The position numbers and the translations under genes were made by a program. Below, one piece after another: positions 26,398 through 34,737 of a stretch of 37,262 nucleotides of DNA (position 1 is its first letter; each line of letters opens with the position of its first letter). The stretch is taken from NCBI GenBank assembly GCA_018065105.1, contig JAGHTX010000198.1, forward strand, positions 1 through 37,262, in the 5' to 3' direction. The DNA is from Bacillota bacterium. Its GTDB lineage: Bacteria > Bacillota_I > Bacilli_A > Erysipelotrichales > Erysipelotrichaceae. The notes under the pieces are model-generated. The model was not told the origin of the DNA, made no database searches, and saw only the letters and a program-made list of their open reading frames with translations.

Positions 26398-27169
26398 ATC
26401 TCTATCCAAACAAATTGCTGGGTATATACGTTATGGTTACGTATTTACCACTCCCTCTCTTTCCTATCGTCACAATCAGATCCAAAAGAAGTTATCCTCT
26501 TTAAGCAGTTATTTTTCGCAAAGTGCATCTTCTATTGAAACTAATGAAAGTTCCTTATTGAATTCTTCAAGAGCGGGTGTACAAATGTCATTCAATCACT
26601 ACATCAATTGGAATTCGATTCTTTCTAAGAAGGAAGGGAATTCTTCCGCCAACTTTAATATGAAGTATGCCTACAAAGAGGTTACGGCTTTTCAAATTCA
26701 GAGTAAGTATTTTAATTCGAGAATGGACTTTGACATCGGACAGTTCCGTGCCCAGGGAGATGCTAAGCTGGCTATCTGGAAAAATAAAATTTTGAATCCC
26801 GATCTCTCTTTAGTCGGTTCTTTATACGCTTCTTTATTTACTACCGGAGTAAGTGCGCAATTGGGAAATGGACAAGTGTATGCCAATTTAAATGCCAATG
26901 GTAGTGTTGGTACGGTGTATGCCAATTGTAAAGGGGTACTAAATGTAAAAGAACAAACCTTGGAATTAGGTATTGGGGCGGCTGGAGCGCATGGGGAAGT
27001 CAGCTGCAGTTTTAATGTGATGGGTAAAAGGATCATTCTGACTGGACAAGGATCGATTGGAAGTGCGGAAGCAAACATTAGCTATTCCCATAAAAATCGT
27101 GAATGGGAATTTGGAAGTAAACTTGGCTTTATTGCCGGTCTGGGATTTAAGGTACATGTGAATTATTAA
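26372..27169 (+). CDS. candidate T7SS-secreted protein with glycine-rich beta C-terminus
   Basis: A 265-aa protein. Residues 1-80 are helical, Ser/Gln-rich and resemble a short WXG/LXG-like targeting region, though I see no clear WxG or LxG motif. From about 130 on, alternating strands with Gly, Ala, Ser and Asn (VSAQLGNGQVYANLNANGSV, GIGAAGAHGEVSCSF, LTGQGSIGSAEANISYSH) predict a regular beta-solenoid or barrel-like fold. There is no signal peptide. Its place between WXG100-type genes and DUF4176 suggests a substrate of this secretion system. No immunity gene is evident unless the DUF4176 protein fills that role, so toxicity is not supported. Its start has no ribosome binding site and overlaps the 57-aa ORF. 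Confidence 0.65.
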   Translation: MNINTSQYRSLSKQIAGYIRYGYVFTTPSLSYRHNQIQKKLSSLSSYFSQSASSIETNESSLLNSSRAGVQMSFNHYINWNSILSKKEGNSSANFNMKYAYKEVTAFQIQSKYFNSRMDFDIGQFRAQGDAKLAIWKNKILNPDLSLVGSLYASLFTTGVSAQLGNGQVYANLNANGSVGTVYANCKGVLNVKEQTLELGIGAAGAHGEVSCSFNVMGKRIILTGQGSIGSAEANISYSHKNREWEFGSKLGFIAGLGFKVHVNY

Positions 27170-27183
27170 AGGAGGGATAAAGA

Positions 27184-27456
27184 ATGAAAGAATTTTTACC
27201 TTTGGGAAGTGTCGTTACATTAAAGAATGGTACAAAACGTGTAATGATTGTTGGTCGTCTACAAAGTAAAACGGGAGAAGAAGACATCTACGATTACGCT
27301 TCTGTGCTCTGGCCAGAAGGGTTAGTGGATTCGTCGCATTTCTATTTGTTTAACCAGGAAGATATTGAGTGTATGTATCATGTTGGTTTACAGGACATAG
27401 AAGAATTTAACTTTCGTTTTCGTTTAGAAGAAGAATGTAAAAAAATACGAGTATAA
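27184..27456 (+). CDS. DUF4176-family T7SS accessory protein
   Basis: A 90-aa cytosolic protein. The N-terminus FLPLGSVVTLKNGTKRVMIV, then GRLQ, YDYASVLWPEG and the FNQEDIECMYHVGLQDIEE end fit DUF4176, a small SH3-like beta family found at T7SSb loci of Firmicutes. Members encoded beside LXG effectors in streptococci act as substrate accessory factors; here the likely client is the 265-aa protein just upstream (gap 14 bases, AAGGAGG site). Last gene of the operon, ending at a terminator. Confidence 0.85.
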   Translation: MKEFLPLGSVVTLKNGTKRVMIVGRLQSKTGEEDIYDYASVLWPEGLVDSSHFYLFNQEDIECMYHVGLQDIEEFNFRFRLEEECKKIRV

Positions 27457-27460
27457 AAAA

Positions 27461-27489
27461 GAGCTACATTTCGTAGCTCAATTTTTTTT
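27461..27489. terminator. bidirectional terminator between T7SS operon and foldase genes
   Basis: A 7-bp perfect stem (GAGCTAC with GTAGCTC, 5-base loop) has a run of Ts on the plus side (27482-27489) and a run of As on the left, which gives Ts on the minus strand. It can end both convergent units. Confidence 0.88.
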
Positions 27490-28393
27490 ACTTTTCTTCT
27501 TTTTGTGCCAATTCAGGGTGATTAATGATGTATTCTGGATTGTTTGCACGGAAATAATCGAATACATATTGATCGTGGATGATGAAGTTGTATTTCTTCA
27601 TGTAGTAAGCTAATACAGTAGAAGAGAAATTTGAATCAGATTGTAAGCTTGATTTTAAATCTTTTTTCACATCTTTTAATGTTTTACCATCTAAAACAGC
27701 TACATACGCTCCAGATTCTGTGTCATTTGTGAATACTTCATCAATAACACCTGGTTCACTTTTATATAAAGTATTGATTAATCTTGTAGGCAAGTTTTCT
27801 GATTTTGTCGAAACAAAGATTTGTTCGTTGCTGATTGAAGCTTCATCGCTAGCGTATTTTTCATATACACTCGCAAATTCTTCTCCATTCTTTAAATCTT
27901 CTAAAGCTTTCTTTGCGTTCTTTTCATCATCACAAGGAATGATGTGCGCTAAAGTTGGCTTATTTTCTTTTTTGATTGTTTTCCAGTTTTCTTTGATGTA
28001 CTTATCGATTAATTTATCCGCTTGAACAGATGGAACTAAGTAATCCATTACGTAATCATCCACTGATTCGTATCCATAGCTTTTGATTGCTTCTTCGATA
28101 TCTTCATCGCCATACATTTCTTTGACAGATTCAAATTGTTTGTTGGCTTCTTTTTTGATTTTGTCTGTTACTTCGACTTCTTGGTTGTAAATAATTTTAC
28201 GAGTTTCTTGTAAAACTTCTTGAGGAATGTTTCCTGCTTTAAGAGCGTTATATTCTTTTTCTTTCGTAATTGTTGTAGAACCAACTGTCATAATGACTTC
28301 TTTGGCTGTATCTTTTTTAATTGTAGCGTTAGCGCCTGCACATCCAGAAAGAAGTAGGGAAGCGCTTAAAAGAGAAATCGCAAATTTTTTCAT
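27488..28393 (-). CDS. PrsA-like lipoprotein foldase (parvulin-type peptidyl-prolyl isomerase)
   Basis: A 301-aa lipoprotein: signal peptide with lipobox LLSGC, then a helical N-terminal part and a parvulin-like domain starting at TLAHIIPCDDEKNAKKALED, with the FASVYEKYASDEAS motif, which is typical of PrsA/PpiC. It would work on the outer membrane face, helping exported proteins fold. The usual GG-L-G stretch of the parvulin core is weak here, so enzymatic activity is uncertain while chaperone action remains possible. AAGGAG site. One base separates it from the upstream foldase gene. Convergent with the secretion operon. Confidence 0.85.
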   Translation of the reverse strand: MKKFAISLLSASLLLSGCAGANATIKKDTAKEVIMTVGSTTITKEKEYNALKAGNIPQEVLQETRKIIYNQEVEVTDKIKKEANKQFESVKEMYGDEDIEEAIKSYGYESVDDYVMDYLVPSVQADKLIDKYIKENWKTIKKENKPTLAHIIPCDDEKNAKKALEDLKNGEEFASVYEKYASDEASISNEQIFVSTKSENLPTRLINTLYKSEPGVIDEVFTNDTESGAYVAVLDGKTLKDVKKDLKSSLQSDSNFSSTVLAYYMKKYNFIIHDQYVFDYFRANNPEYIINHPELAQKEEK

Positions 28394-28394
28394 A

Positions 28395-29408
28395 TTAGTT
28401 TTCTCCTTTCATATCGCTGATATAAGATTCTATGCGTTTTTGAATCGCTTTGTCAGTAAACTTAATGTCTACTTTCTTAGCAGCTTCTTCAACAATTGTG
28501 ATATCTAAGTGTGCATTATCCGAAAGGATTGCAGAGATTACATTGTTCTTTATTGTTTCATTACCATCATCATAAATCTTCTTAAGGTCTGTTTCTTCAA
28601 CACGAACTTTGTATAACTTAGTTGTTCCATAGTTTTGGTCGGTAACAGTTACCCAGTCACTTGTTTCTCCTTTGTTTAATGCTTTGGCAGCTTCTAAAAC
28701 TTCAGCAGGTAATGTAGTAGCTTGTGTATCTGCATCTACATATCCTAAGTATCCTTCGCTGGAAGCTGTTGCTGCATCTTCAGATAATTCTGTAGCAGCT
28801 TTTCCGAAAGATTCTTTTTCGATTTCTGTGTCAATTAAATCTTTCTTCTTTGTTTCTTCTTCTGTTAATTCTTCTGGATTTACAACGGCCATAGAGATAA
28901 TAGAAACGGTACGAGCTTGTTTTTCTTCAACAGCTCCACGTAAATCTTCGAAGTTCTTTTCGATGTATTCAACATCCATTTGTTTTTCTTTGGCGAAAGT
29001 TAAACAATAATCTCTTAATTCATCGAAGCTTCCATATCCAAAGTTTCCTAATTCAGTCGCAATGGAAAGCTTGTAGTCACCTTGGCTGTTTGAAGAAGCG
29101 TTCGCTTCAATGTTAAGCTGCATGTTCTTCGCTTGACTTTTTAAATCATCTGTAGTTTGAACATATTCATTGATTACGGCGTTACGATATAAACTGAATA
29201 ATAATGCATCATCGTTAGCGCTTAATTTTTCGTATATTGCATCCGAAGTAATATCTTCGCTTGCCACAGTTGCTAAGACAGAAGATCCATCGCTAGTTTT
29301 TCCTGATACATTATACTTGTTGTTGTCGTATACAAAATATCCAACAAATCCAATGATAATTACGGCAATTAATACGACAAACCAATTCTCTTTTAGAATT
29401 TCACCCAT
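28395..29408 (-). CDS. membrane-anchored PrsA/SurA-like foldase
   Basis: A 337-aa protein. Start chosen at 29408, where AGGAGGT lies seven bases upstream; the longer frame would cross the promoter. One membrane helix at about residues 9-27 is followed by an outer domain. Helical SurA_N-like sequence comes first, then a parvulin-like core with GYLGYVDADTQATTLPAEVL and LNKGETSDWVTV, the place of the family's GGxLG/GE-S motifs. It shares layout with the lipoprotein gene after it, and the two probably arose by duplication and divergence. Likely extracytoplasmic folding helper. Confidence 0.8.
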   Translation of the reverse strand: MGEILKENWFVVLIAVIIIGFVGYFVYDNNKYNVSGKTSDGSSVLATVASEDITSDAIYEKLSANDDALLFSLYRNAVINEYVQTTDDLKSQAKNMQLNIEANASSNSQGDYKLSIATELGNFGYGSFDELRDYCLTFAKEKQMDVEYIEKNFEDLRGAVEEKQARTVSIISMAVVNPEELTEEETKKKDLIDTEIEKESFGKAATELSEDAATASSEGYLGYVDADTQATTLPAEVLEAAKALNKGETSDWVTVTDQNYGTTKLYKVRVEETDLKKIYDDGNETIKNNVISAILSDNAHLDITIVEEAAKKVDIKFTDKAIQKRIESYISDMKGEN

Positions 29409-29441
29409 GTCGGTACCTCCTATATATAAAAAGACCACTAA

Positions 29442-29470
29442 ATTATACGAAATAAATGATAAAAATGCAA
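29442..29470 (-). promoter_or_regulatory. promoter of the foldase operon
   Basis: On the minus strand TTGCAT (29470-29465), 17 bases and a perfect TATAAT (29447-29442) precede the foldase gene, followed by AGGAGGT. Confidence 0.7.
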
Positions 29471-29478
29471 TGATTGTC

Positions 29479-29488
29479 AAGACGTCTT
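29479..29488. promoter_or_regulatory. palindrome between divergent promoters, possible operator
   Basis: AAGACGTCTT is a perfect 10-bp palindrome. Outside it, TGATT on the left and AATCA on the right extend the symmetry imperfectly (29471-29498). It sits two bases before the SUF -35 and nine before the foldase -35, a good place for a shared regulator. Confidence 0.5.
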
Positions 29489-29490
29489 AA

Positions 29491-29519
29491 TTGAATCATA
29501 GATTAAATTTTGTTAATAT
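29491..29519 (+). promoter_or_regulatory. promoter of the SUF operon
   Basis: TTGAAT (29491-29496), 17 bases and TAATAT (29514-29519) preceded by TGT, an extended -10. It lies 27 bases before the sufC ATG, which has a GAGGAA site. Confidence 0.6.
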
Positions 29520-29545
29520 AGTCTCTGTGAAAAGAGGAATCAATA

Positions 29546-30364
29546 ATGAGTGAGTTAGTTATTAAAAATCTTCATGTAAGCGTTGAAGAAAAGGAAATTT
29601 TAAAAGGATTAGATCTAACTATAAATTCAGGGGAAAGACATGCCTTAATGGGGCCTAATGGGAACGGAAAAAGTACTTTATTAGCCGCTATTATGGGAAA
29701 CCCTAAATATACGGTAACAGAAGGAAGCATTACTTTAGATGGTAAAGATGTTTTAGCGATGGAAGTGGATGAAAGAAGTAAAGCCGGTTTATTTCTTGGA
29801 ATGCAATATCCTAGCGTAATTTCAGGAGTTACAAACTCTGATTTCTTAAGAAGTGCCATCAATGCACGTCAGGAAAAACCTATTGGGTTATTTAAATTTA
29901 TCAAACAAATGGACAAAGCCATTCAAAAATTAGAAATGAAACCAGACCTAGCACACCGTTTCTTAAACGATGGTTTCTCAGGTGGGGAAAAGAAACGTAA
30001 CGAAATCGTACAAATGATGATGTTAAAACCAAAATTTGCGATGTTAGACGAAATCGACTCCGGATTAGACGTGGATGCGTTACGTATTGTTAGCGATGCT
30101 ATCAACGAATGCCAGGAAGAAACACAAATGGGATTGTTAATCGTATCGCACTACGCTCGTTTCTATGAATATTTAAAACCAACACACGCTCATATTTTAG
30201 TGGATGGAAGAATCGTAGTATCTGGAGATGCCAGCTTAGTTGAAAAAGTAGACACAGAAGGATACGAATGGATTGAAAAAGAATACCAAGTAAAATTAGT
30301 AAAAGAAGATAAAAAACAACCAATTTCTTTAGGAAGTTGCGCTGTCAATAAAAAAGGAGCCTAG
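29546..30364 (+). CDS. sufC: SufC, Fe-S cluster assembly ATPase
   Basis: A 272-aa cytoplasmic ABC-type ATPase. Walker A GPNGNGKST at 36-44, signature FSGGEKKRNEI, Walker B FAMLDEIDSGLD and the switch histidine in LIVSHYAR are intact. SufC drives the SufBCD scaffold on which iron-sulfur clusters are built. The C-terminal tail after the ATPase core (YQVKLVKEDKKQ onward) is slightly longer than usual. First gene of sufCDSUB; its stop overlaps the ribosome binding site region of sufD. Confidence 0.97.
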   Translation: MSELVIKNLHVSVEEKEILKGLDLTINSGERHALMGPNGNGKSTLLAAIMGNPKYTVTEGSITLDGKDVLAMEVDERSKAGLFLGMQYPSVISGVTNSDFLRSAINARQEKPIGLFKFIKQMDKAIQKLEMKPDLAHRFLNDGFSGGEKKRNEIVQMMMLKPKFAMLDEIDSGLDVDALRIVSDAINECQEETQMGLLIVSHYARFYEYLKPTHAHILVDGRIVVSGDASLVEKVDTEGYEWIEKEYQVKLVKEDKKQPISLGSCAVNKKGA

Positions 30365-30367
30365 AAC

Positions 30368-31165
30368 ATGGAAGTCACAGGAATGAATACATTCCAGCAA
30401 GCGATTGATATCTCGAATGCGCAAGAACTTCACCTATGCACAAAAACATTTTCAAAAGGTGAATTCTTTGTGACATGTAAAGAAGATGCAACGTCTTTAG
30501 ATCTAGTATTAGATATGGAAGAAAATAGTTCATGTTCAATTCTTTTACTAAACCAGGTAGAAAAAGAAGTTACCATTCATGTAACGATGAATATGAACCG
30601 TGATTCTTATTGTAAAATGGGTGTTTTGGATGTACAAAATGCACCAATGACATGGAATCAAAAAGTAAATTTACTAGAAGAAGGTGCAAACTTCGAATTA
30701 ATTTCTGGACAATTGTGTTTACCAAACATGGAAAAGACAGGAAATTTAGAAGTTGAACACTTAGCTGGAAATACATATGGAGAAATGAAAAACTTTGCGG
30801 TACTTTCCGATGAAGGAAAATACGAAATGGTAGCGAATGGGAATATCAAAAATGGTTGTCACGAAGCCCAATCGCACCAGGCAACACGCGTATTAACTTT
30901 AGGAAAAGGACACAGTGCCAAAGTTGTTCCATTATTATTAATTGATGAAAACCAGGTAAAGGCATCACACGCCTTATCTATTGGACAACCAGACGAAGAC
31001 CAATTGTATTATTTACAATCCCGTGGTCTTACTAAACGACAATCCTTAGGATTATTAAGCGTTGGATATTTCATGCCTGTTATTGAAATGATCCAAGACG
31101 AAAAAATGCAAGAAGAAGTTCGCATGTTAGTAGAAAGCAAGGTTGGACTATATGGAAACAAATAA
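30368..31165 (+). CDS. sufD: SufD, compact Fe-S scaffold subunit
   Basis: A 265-aa protein, much shorter than SufD of E. coli or Bacillus (over 400 aa). The beta-helix core and the C-terminal helical end are present: PLLLIDENQVKASHALSIGQ and DQLYYLQSRGLTKRQSLGLL are the best family matches. What is missing is most of the N-terminal helical domain. It pairs with SufB and SufC. AAAGGAG ribosome binding site overlaps the end of sufC; its own end overlaps sufS by 14 bases. Confidence 0.9.
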   Translation: MEVTGMNTFQQAIDISNAQELHLCTKTFSKGEFFVTCKEDATSLDLVLDMEENSSCSILLLNQVEKEVTIHVTMNMNRDSYCKMGVLDVQNAPMTWNQKVNLLEEGANFELISGQLCLPNMEKTGNLEVEHLAGNTYGEMKNFAVLSDEGKYEMVANGNIKNGCHEAQSHQATRVLTLGKGHSAKVVPLLLIDENQVKASHALSIGQPDEDQLYYLQSRGLTKRQSLGLLSVGYFMPVIEMIQDEKMQEEVRMLVESKVGLYGNK

Positions 31166-32393
31166 AATTAGAGAAGATTTTCCAATTTTAAAAAGAACTA
31201 TGAGTGGAAAACCCGTTGTTTATTTTGACAATGGTGCCACTACTTTAAAACCACAACCCGTTATTGATGCGATCACAAATTACTATACATACCTAGGAGC
31301 CAATGCACACCGTGGAGACTACGAAATGAGTGGGCAAGTGGATGATGCTTTTGAAGGAGCTAGAAAGACAGCACAAAAATTCTTAAACGCCAAACACGTA
31401 GAAGAAATTGTCTTTACTTCTGGTTCAAGCATGGGACTTAATGAAATCGCCATTATGGTCACTCGTCAATATTTAAAAGAAGGCGATGTGATTCTTAGCG
31501 ATGAAAGCGAACACGCTTCGAGTTATTTACCATGGTTACAAGCTGGAAAAGAAAAAGGAACAAAAATTGATTTTATTCCTTTGGATGAAGAAGGAAAGAT
31601 CACTATTGAAAACTTTAAAAAAGTTTTAACCGATCAGGTAAAGGTGGTTGCCTTAGCTATGGTATCGAACGTATTAGGCTTTACTGCCCCTATTAAAGAA
31701 ATGGCAAAAATCTGTCATGAACGTGGAATTCTACTTGTAGTAGATGGGGCCCAAAGTACACCACATTTACCAATTGATGTACAAGATCTAGATGTAGACT
31801 TCTACGTTTTAAGTGCTCACAAAATGTGTGGACCAACGGGTGTAGGTGTCATGTATGGAAAGAAAAAGTATTTGGATGAACTTCAACCTGTATTCTATGG
31901 TGGAGAATCTAATGCACGCTACAATAAATGTGGAGACTTGATTTTAAAAGAATCCCCATTAAAATTCGAAAGTGGAACACAACCGATTGAAGGTGTAATT
32001 GGTATGGCAGCGGCTATGAAATACATCGACAGTATTGGAAAAGAAAACATCCACGAATACGAAGTGGAATTAAAGAAGTATTTTTTAGAACAAACCAAAG
32101 ATCTAGAAAACTTAATCGTATACAATCGCAATGCAGAAAGTGGAATTGTCACTTTCAACATGAAAGATAAAGGACAATTGATTTTTGCACAAGATGTGGC
32201 AAGCTTTTTAAATACCCAGGGAATTGCGGTAAGAAGTGGACAACACTGTGCGAAATTATTACCAGACATTTTACAAGTACCAGCAACCATTCGTGCTAGC
32301 TTCTATTTCTACAACACAAAAGAAGAAGTAGACCGTTTAGTTGCAGCCTTAAAAGAAGTAACGTTAGAAAATTGTGTAGACATTTTCTTCTAG
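31152..32393 (+). CDS. sufS: SufS, cysteine desulfurase
   Basis: A 413-aa PLP enzyme that takes sulfur from cysteine for cluster assembly. FDNGATTLKPQPVIDA opens the family pattern; K224 in SAHKMCGPTG binds PLP and C366 in RSGQHCAKLL is the persulfide cysteine. Start at ATG 31152 chosen over TTG 31143; both lie within the end of sufD. It donates sulfur to SufU encoded next. Confidence 0.96.
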   Translation: METNKIREDFPILKRTMSGKPVVYFDNGATTLKPQPVIDAITNYYTYLGANAHRGDYEMSGQVDDAFEGARKTAQKFLNAKHVEEIVFTSGSSMGLNEIAIMVTRQYLKEGDVILSDESEHASSYLPWLQAGKEKGTKIDFIPLDEEGKITIENFKKVLTDQVKVVALAMVSNVLGFTAPIKEMAKICHERGILLVVDGAQSTPHLPIDVQDLDVDFYVLSAHKMCGPTGVGVMYGKKKYLDELQPVFYGGESNARYNKCGDLILKESPLKFESGTQPIEGVIGMAAAMKYIDSIGKENIHEYEVELKKYFLEQTKDLENLIVYNRNAESGIVTFNMKDKGQLIFAQDVASFLNTQGIAVRSGQHCAKLLPDILQVPATIRASFYFYNTKEEVDRLVAALKEVTLENCVDIFF

Positions 32394-32405
32394 AAAGGAG
32401 TCATT

Positions 32406-32840
32406 ATGGCAATCGATCCAACATTATTAAGAGAAATTATTATGGATCACTATGAGTATCCAAGAAACAAAGAATTAATCCAAGACGATAGTTATTTGTC
32501 TCGTCATATGGCTAGTGACTCTTGTATCGATGACATTACCGTACAATCAAAAATCGCAAACGGAAAAATCCAAGATATCCGTTTCGATGGTACTGCCTGT
32601 ACAATTGCGACTTCTTCAACATCGATTATGACTGAATTATTAGTGGATAAGACGGTAGAAGAAGCCAAAGAAATCTTAGAAAACTATTTTTCTATGATTG
32701 ATCAAAAAGAATATGACGAAGATTTATTAGAAGAAGCAGTTGCCTTCCAAAATGTAGGAAAACAAGCCAATCGAATCAACTGTGCAACGATTGGATGGAA
32801 AGCAATGCGTGATATATTAAAAGAAAGCGAAGGTGAATAA
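32406..32840 (+). CDS. sufU: SufU, zinc-dependent sulfur-transfer protein
   Basis: A 144-aa protein. The zinc ligands known from Bacillus SufU are in place: C40 and D42 in SDSCIDD, C65 in DGTACTI and C126 in RINCATI. The residue between C40 and D42 is isoleucine where glycine is usual. SufU takes sulfur from SufS. AAAGGAG site and close spacing to sufS and sufB. Confidence 0.95.
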   Translation: MAIDPTLLREIIMDHYEYPRNKELIQDDSYLSRHMASDSCIDDITVQSKIANGKIQDIRFDGTACTIATSSTSIMTELLVDKTVEEAKEILENYFSMIDQKEYDEDLLEEAVAFQNVGKQANRINCATIGWKAMRDILKESEGE

Positions 32841-32842
32841 GA

Positions 32843-34243
32843 GTGAACGAAGAAGCAAAGAATATTTCACTTTCCGCCGATGGAGATTTTATTGACGACT
32901 ACAATGCCGTATTCGAAACTCCAAAAGGATTAACCGAAGACATCGTTCGTGAAATTTCCCAAATTAAAGGGGAACCAGAATGGATGTTAGAATATCGTTT
33001 AAAATCTTTACAATGCTTCTTAGACAAGCCTATGCCAACATGGGGAATTGATCTAAGTACGATGGATTTTGACGATTATACATATTATTCAAGACCAAGT
33101 GATAAAAAGACAAACAACTGGGATGAAGTACCAGAAACAATCAAAAATACATTTGAAAAATTAGGTATCCCAGAAGCCGAAAGAGAATTCTTAGCCGGAG
33201 CCAGTGCCCAATACGAATCGGAAGTTGTTTATCACAACATGTTAGAAGAAGTCGAAGAAAAAGGTGTTATTTTCCTAGATATCGACTCTGGTTTAAGAGA
33301 ACACCCAGAAATCTTTAAAAAGTATTTCGATACTGTCATTCCTTACAATGACAATAAGTTCTCGGCCCTAAACGGAGCGGTTTGGTCTGGAGGATCGTTT
33401 ATCTATGTACCTCCTGGGGTCACTTTGGAAAAACCACTACAATCGTATTTCCGTATCAACTCGGAACGTATGGCACAATTTGAACGTACCTTGATCATTG
33501 TGGATGAAGGATCCGATATCCATTATGTAGAAGGATGTACAGCTCCTTCTTACTCAAAAGATTCATTACACGCAGGTGTTGTTGAAATCGTCGTAGGTAA
33601 GAATGCGCGTTGTCGTTATACAACCATCCAAAACTGGTCAAAGAATATCTATAACTTAGTTACCCAACGTGCCAAAGTATTCGAAGGTGGACAAATGGAA
33701 TGGGTAGATGGAAACGTAGGTTCTTTAGTAACCATGAAATATCCAACTTGTATTTTAGCGGGAGAAGGAGCCAAAGGAACAGCCATTACCATTGCGGTAG
33801 GAGATGGAGTTCAAAAAATTGACTCGGGATCAAAGATGATTCACTTAGCGCCAAATACAACAAGCCAGATCATTTCAAAATCCATTTCTAAAAATGGTGG
33901 ACGTACAAACTATCGTGGTTTAATTCGCCACAATTCAAAAGCTTATGGCTCAAAGAGTAAAGTAGAATGTGACACTTTGATCTTAGATGAAATCTCAACA
34001 AGTGATACGATTCCAACAAATGTTATGATGAATGAAAACTCAACCATCGAACACGAAGCAACCGTATCCAACATCAGTGAAGAACAATTGTTCTATCTAA
34101 TGTCTCGTGGACTTTCTCGTGAAAAAGCCACAGAAATGATTGTTATGGGATTCCTAGAACCATTCACAAGAGAACTACCAATGGAGTATGCGGTTGAATT
34201 GAATCGTTTACTACAATTAGATATGAGTGATTCCATTGGATAG
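32843..34243 (+). CDS. sufB: SufB, Fe-S scaffold subunit
   Basis: A 466-aa scaffold protein of full family length. Typical blocks: [71 protein letters not shown] and [23 protein letters not shown] start, with AAGGTGA a few bases before it. With SufC and SufD it forms the complex that builds and passes on clusters. Its 3' end overlaps the next gene by 17 bases. Confidence 0.97.
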   Translation: MNEEAKNISLSADGDFIDDYNAVFETPKGLTEDIVREISQIKGEPEWMLEYRLKSLQCFLDKPMPTWGIDLSTMDFDDYTYYSRPSDKKTNNWDEVPETIKNTFEKLGIPEAEREFLAGASAQYESEVVYHNMLEEVEEKGVIFLDIDSGLREHPEIFKKYFDTVIPYNDNKFSALNGAVWSGGSFIYVPPGVTLEKPLQSYFRINSERMAQFERTLIIVDEGSDIHYVEGCTAPSYSKDSLHAGVVEIVVGKNARCRYTTIQNWSKNIYNLVTQRAKVFEGGQMEWVDGNVGSLVTMKYPTCILAGEGAKGTAITIAVGDGVQKIDSGSKMIHLAPNTTSQIISKSISKNGGRTNYRGLIRHNSKAYGSKSKVECDTLILDEISTSDTIPTNVMMNENSTIEHEATVSNISEEQLFYLMSRGLSREKATEMIVMGFLEPFTRELPMEYAVELNRLLQLDMSDSIG

Positions 34244-34736
34244 AAAACAAGTTTTACAAAGAAGAAAGCTTGTATACAATCGAATAGAAAAAGAAAAGGC
34301 AATTGCACAGGCAATATTGCCTTTTTTAAAAGGAAAAGTAGCCCTTTATAGTCCCATTGGTAGTGAAGTAAATATATTAGAATACATTGACTACAAAGAA
34401 GCCTATTTTCCTGTTTGTTTAGAAGACTACAAGATGGAATTTTATCAGTATACAGATAATCCAATCAAAGGGGCTTTTGATGTATTGGAACCAGAAAGAA
34501 TTCATCGAATTGATCCCAAAGAGATTGATGTTATGATCATTCCCATGGTTGGATTTTATAAAACCCAAAGAGTTGGATATGGAAAAGGATATTACGATCG
34601 ATATCTACAAAGATGTGATACTTTAAAGATAGGAATCGCTTTTGATGAACAAGAGATGGAACCTTTTGAAAAGAAAGAAACTGACATCAATATGGATATG
34701 GTCATCACCCCAACTCGAATTCTACAGGAGAAATAG
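34227..34736 (+). CDS. 5-formyltetrahydrofolate cyclo-ligase
   Basis: A 169-aa enzyme that makes 5,10-methenyl-THF from 5-formyl-THF with ATP. The motif [19 protein letters not shown] (normally PGVxFD..G.RLGxGxGYYDR) is decisive, with DVMIIPMV before it. GTG 34227 is the likely start, inside the end of sufB; TTG 34236 is an alternative. It appears to be co-transcribed with SUF. Confidence 0.93.
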   Translation: MIPLDRKQVLQRRKLVYNRIEKEKAIAQAILPFLKGKVALYSPIGSEVNILEYIDYKEAYFPVCLEDYKMEFYQYTDNPIKGAFDVLEPERIHRIDPKEIDVMIIPMVGFYKTQRVGYGKGYYDRYLQRCDTLKIGIAFDEQEMEPFEKKETDINMDMVITPTRILQEK

Positions 34737-34737
34737 T

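Noticed and set aside
26698-27078. 126-aa minus-strand ORF opposite the 265-aa candidate substrate
   Set aside because: I considered an antisense immunity gene, but its proline/cysteine-rich composition mirrors the Gly/Ala-rich sense strand and it has no start signals.
26372-27169. Calling the 265-aa protein an LXG toxin
   Set aside because: The N-terminal helical part is too short for an LXG domain (about 200 aa), and no toxin active site or immunity partner is visible.
31919-32290. 123-aa minus-strand ORF inside sufS
   Set aside because: Pure shadow of a well-conserved gene.
34093-34464. 123-aa minus-strand ORF across the sufB / cyclo-ligase junction
   Set aside because: Both sense genes are clear families and the antisense frame shows no recognisable motif.
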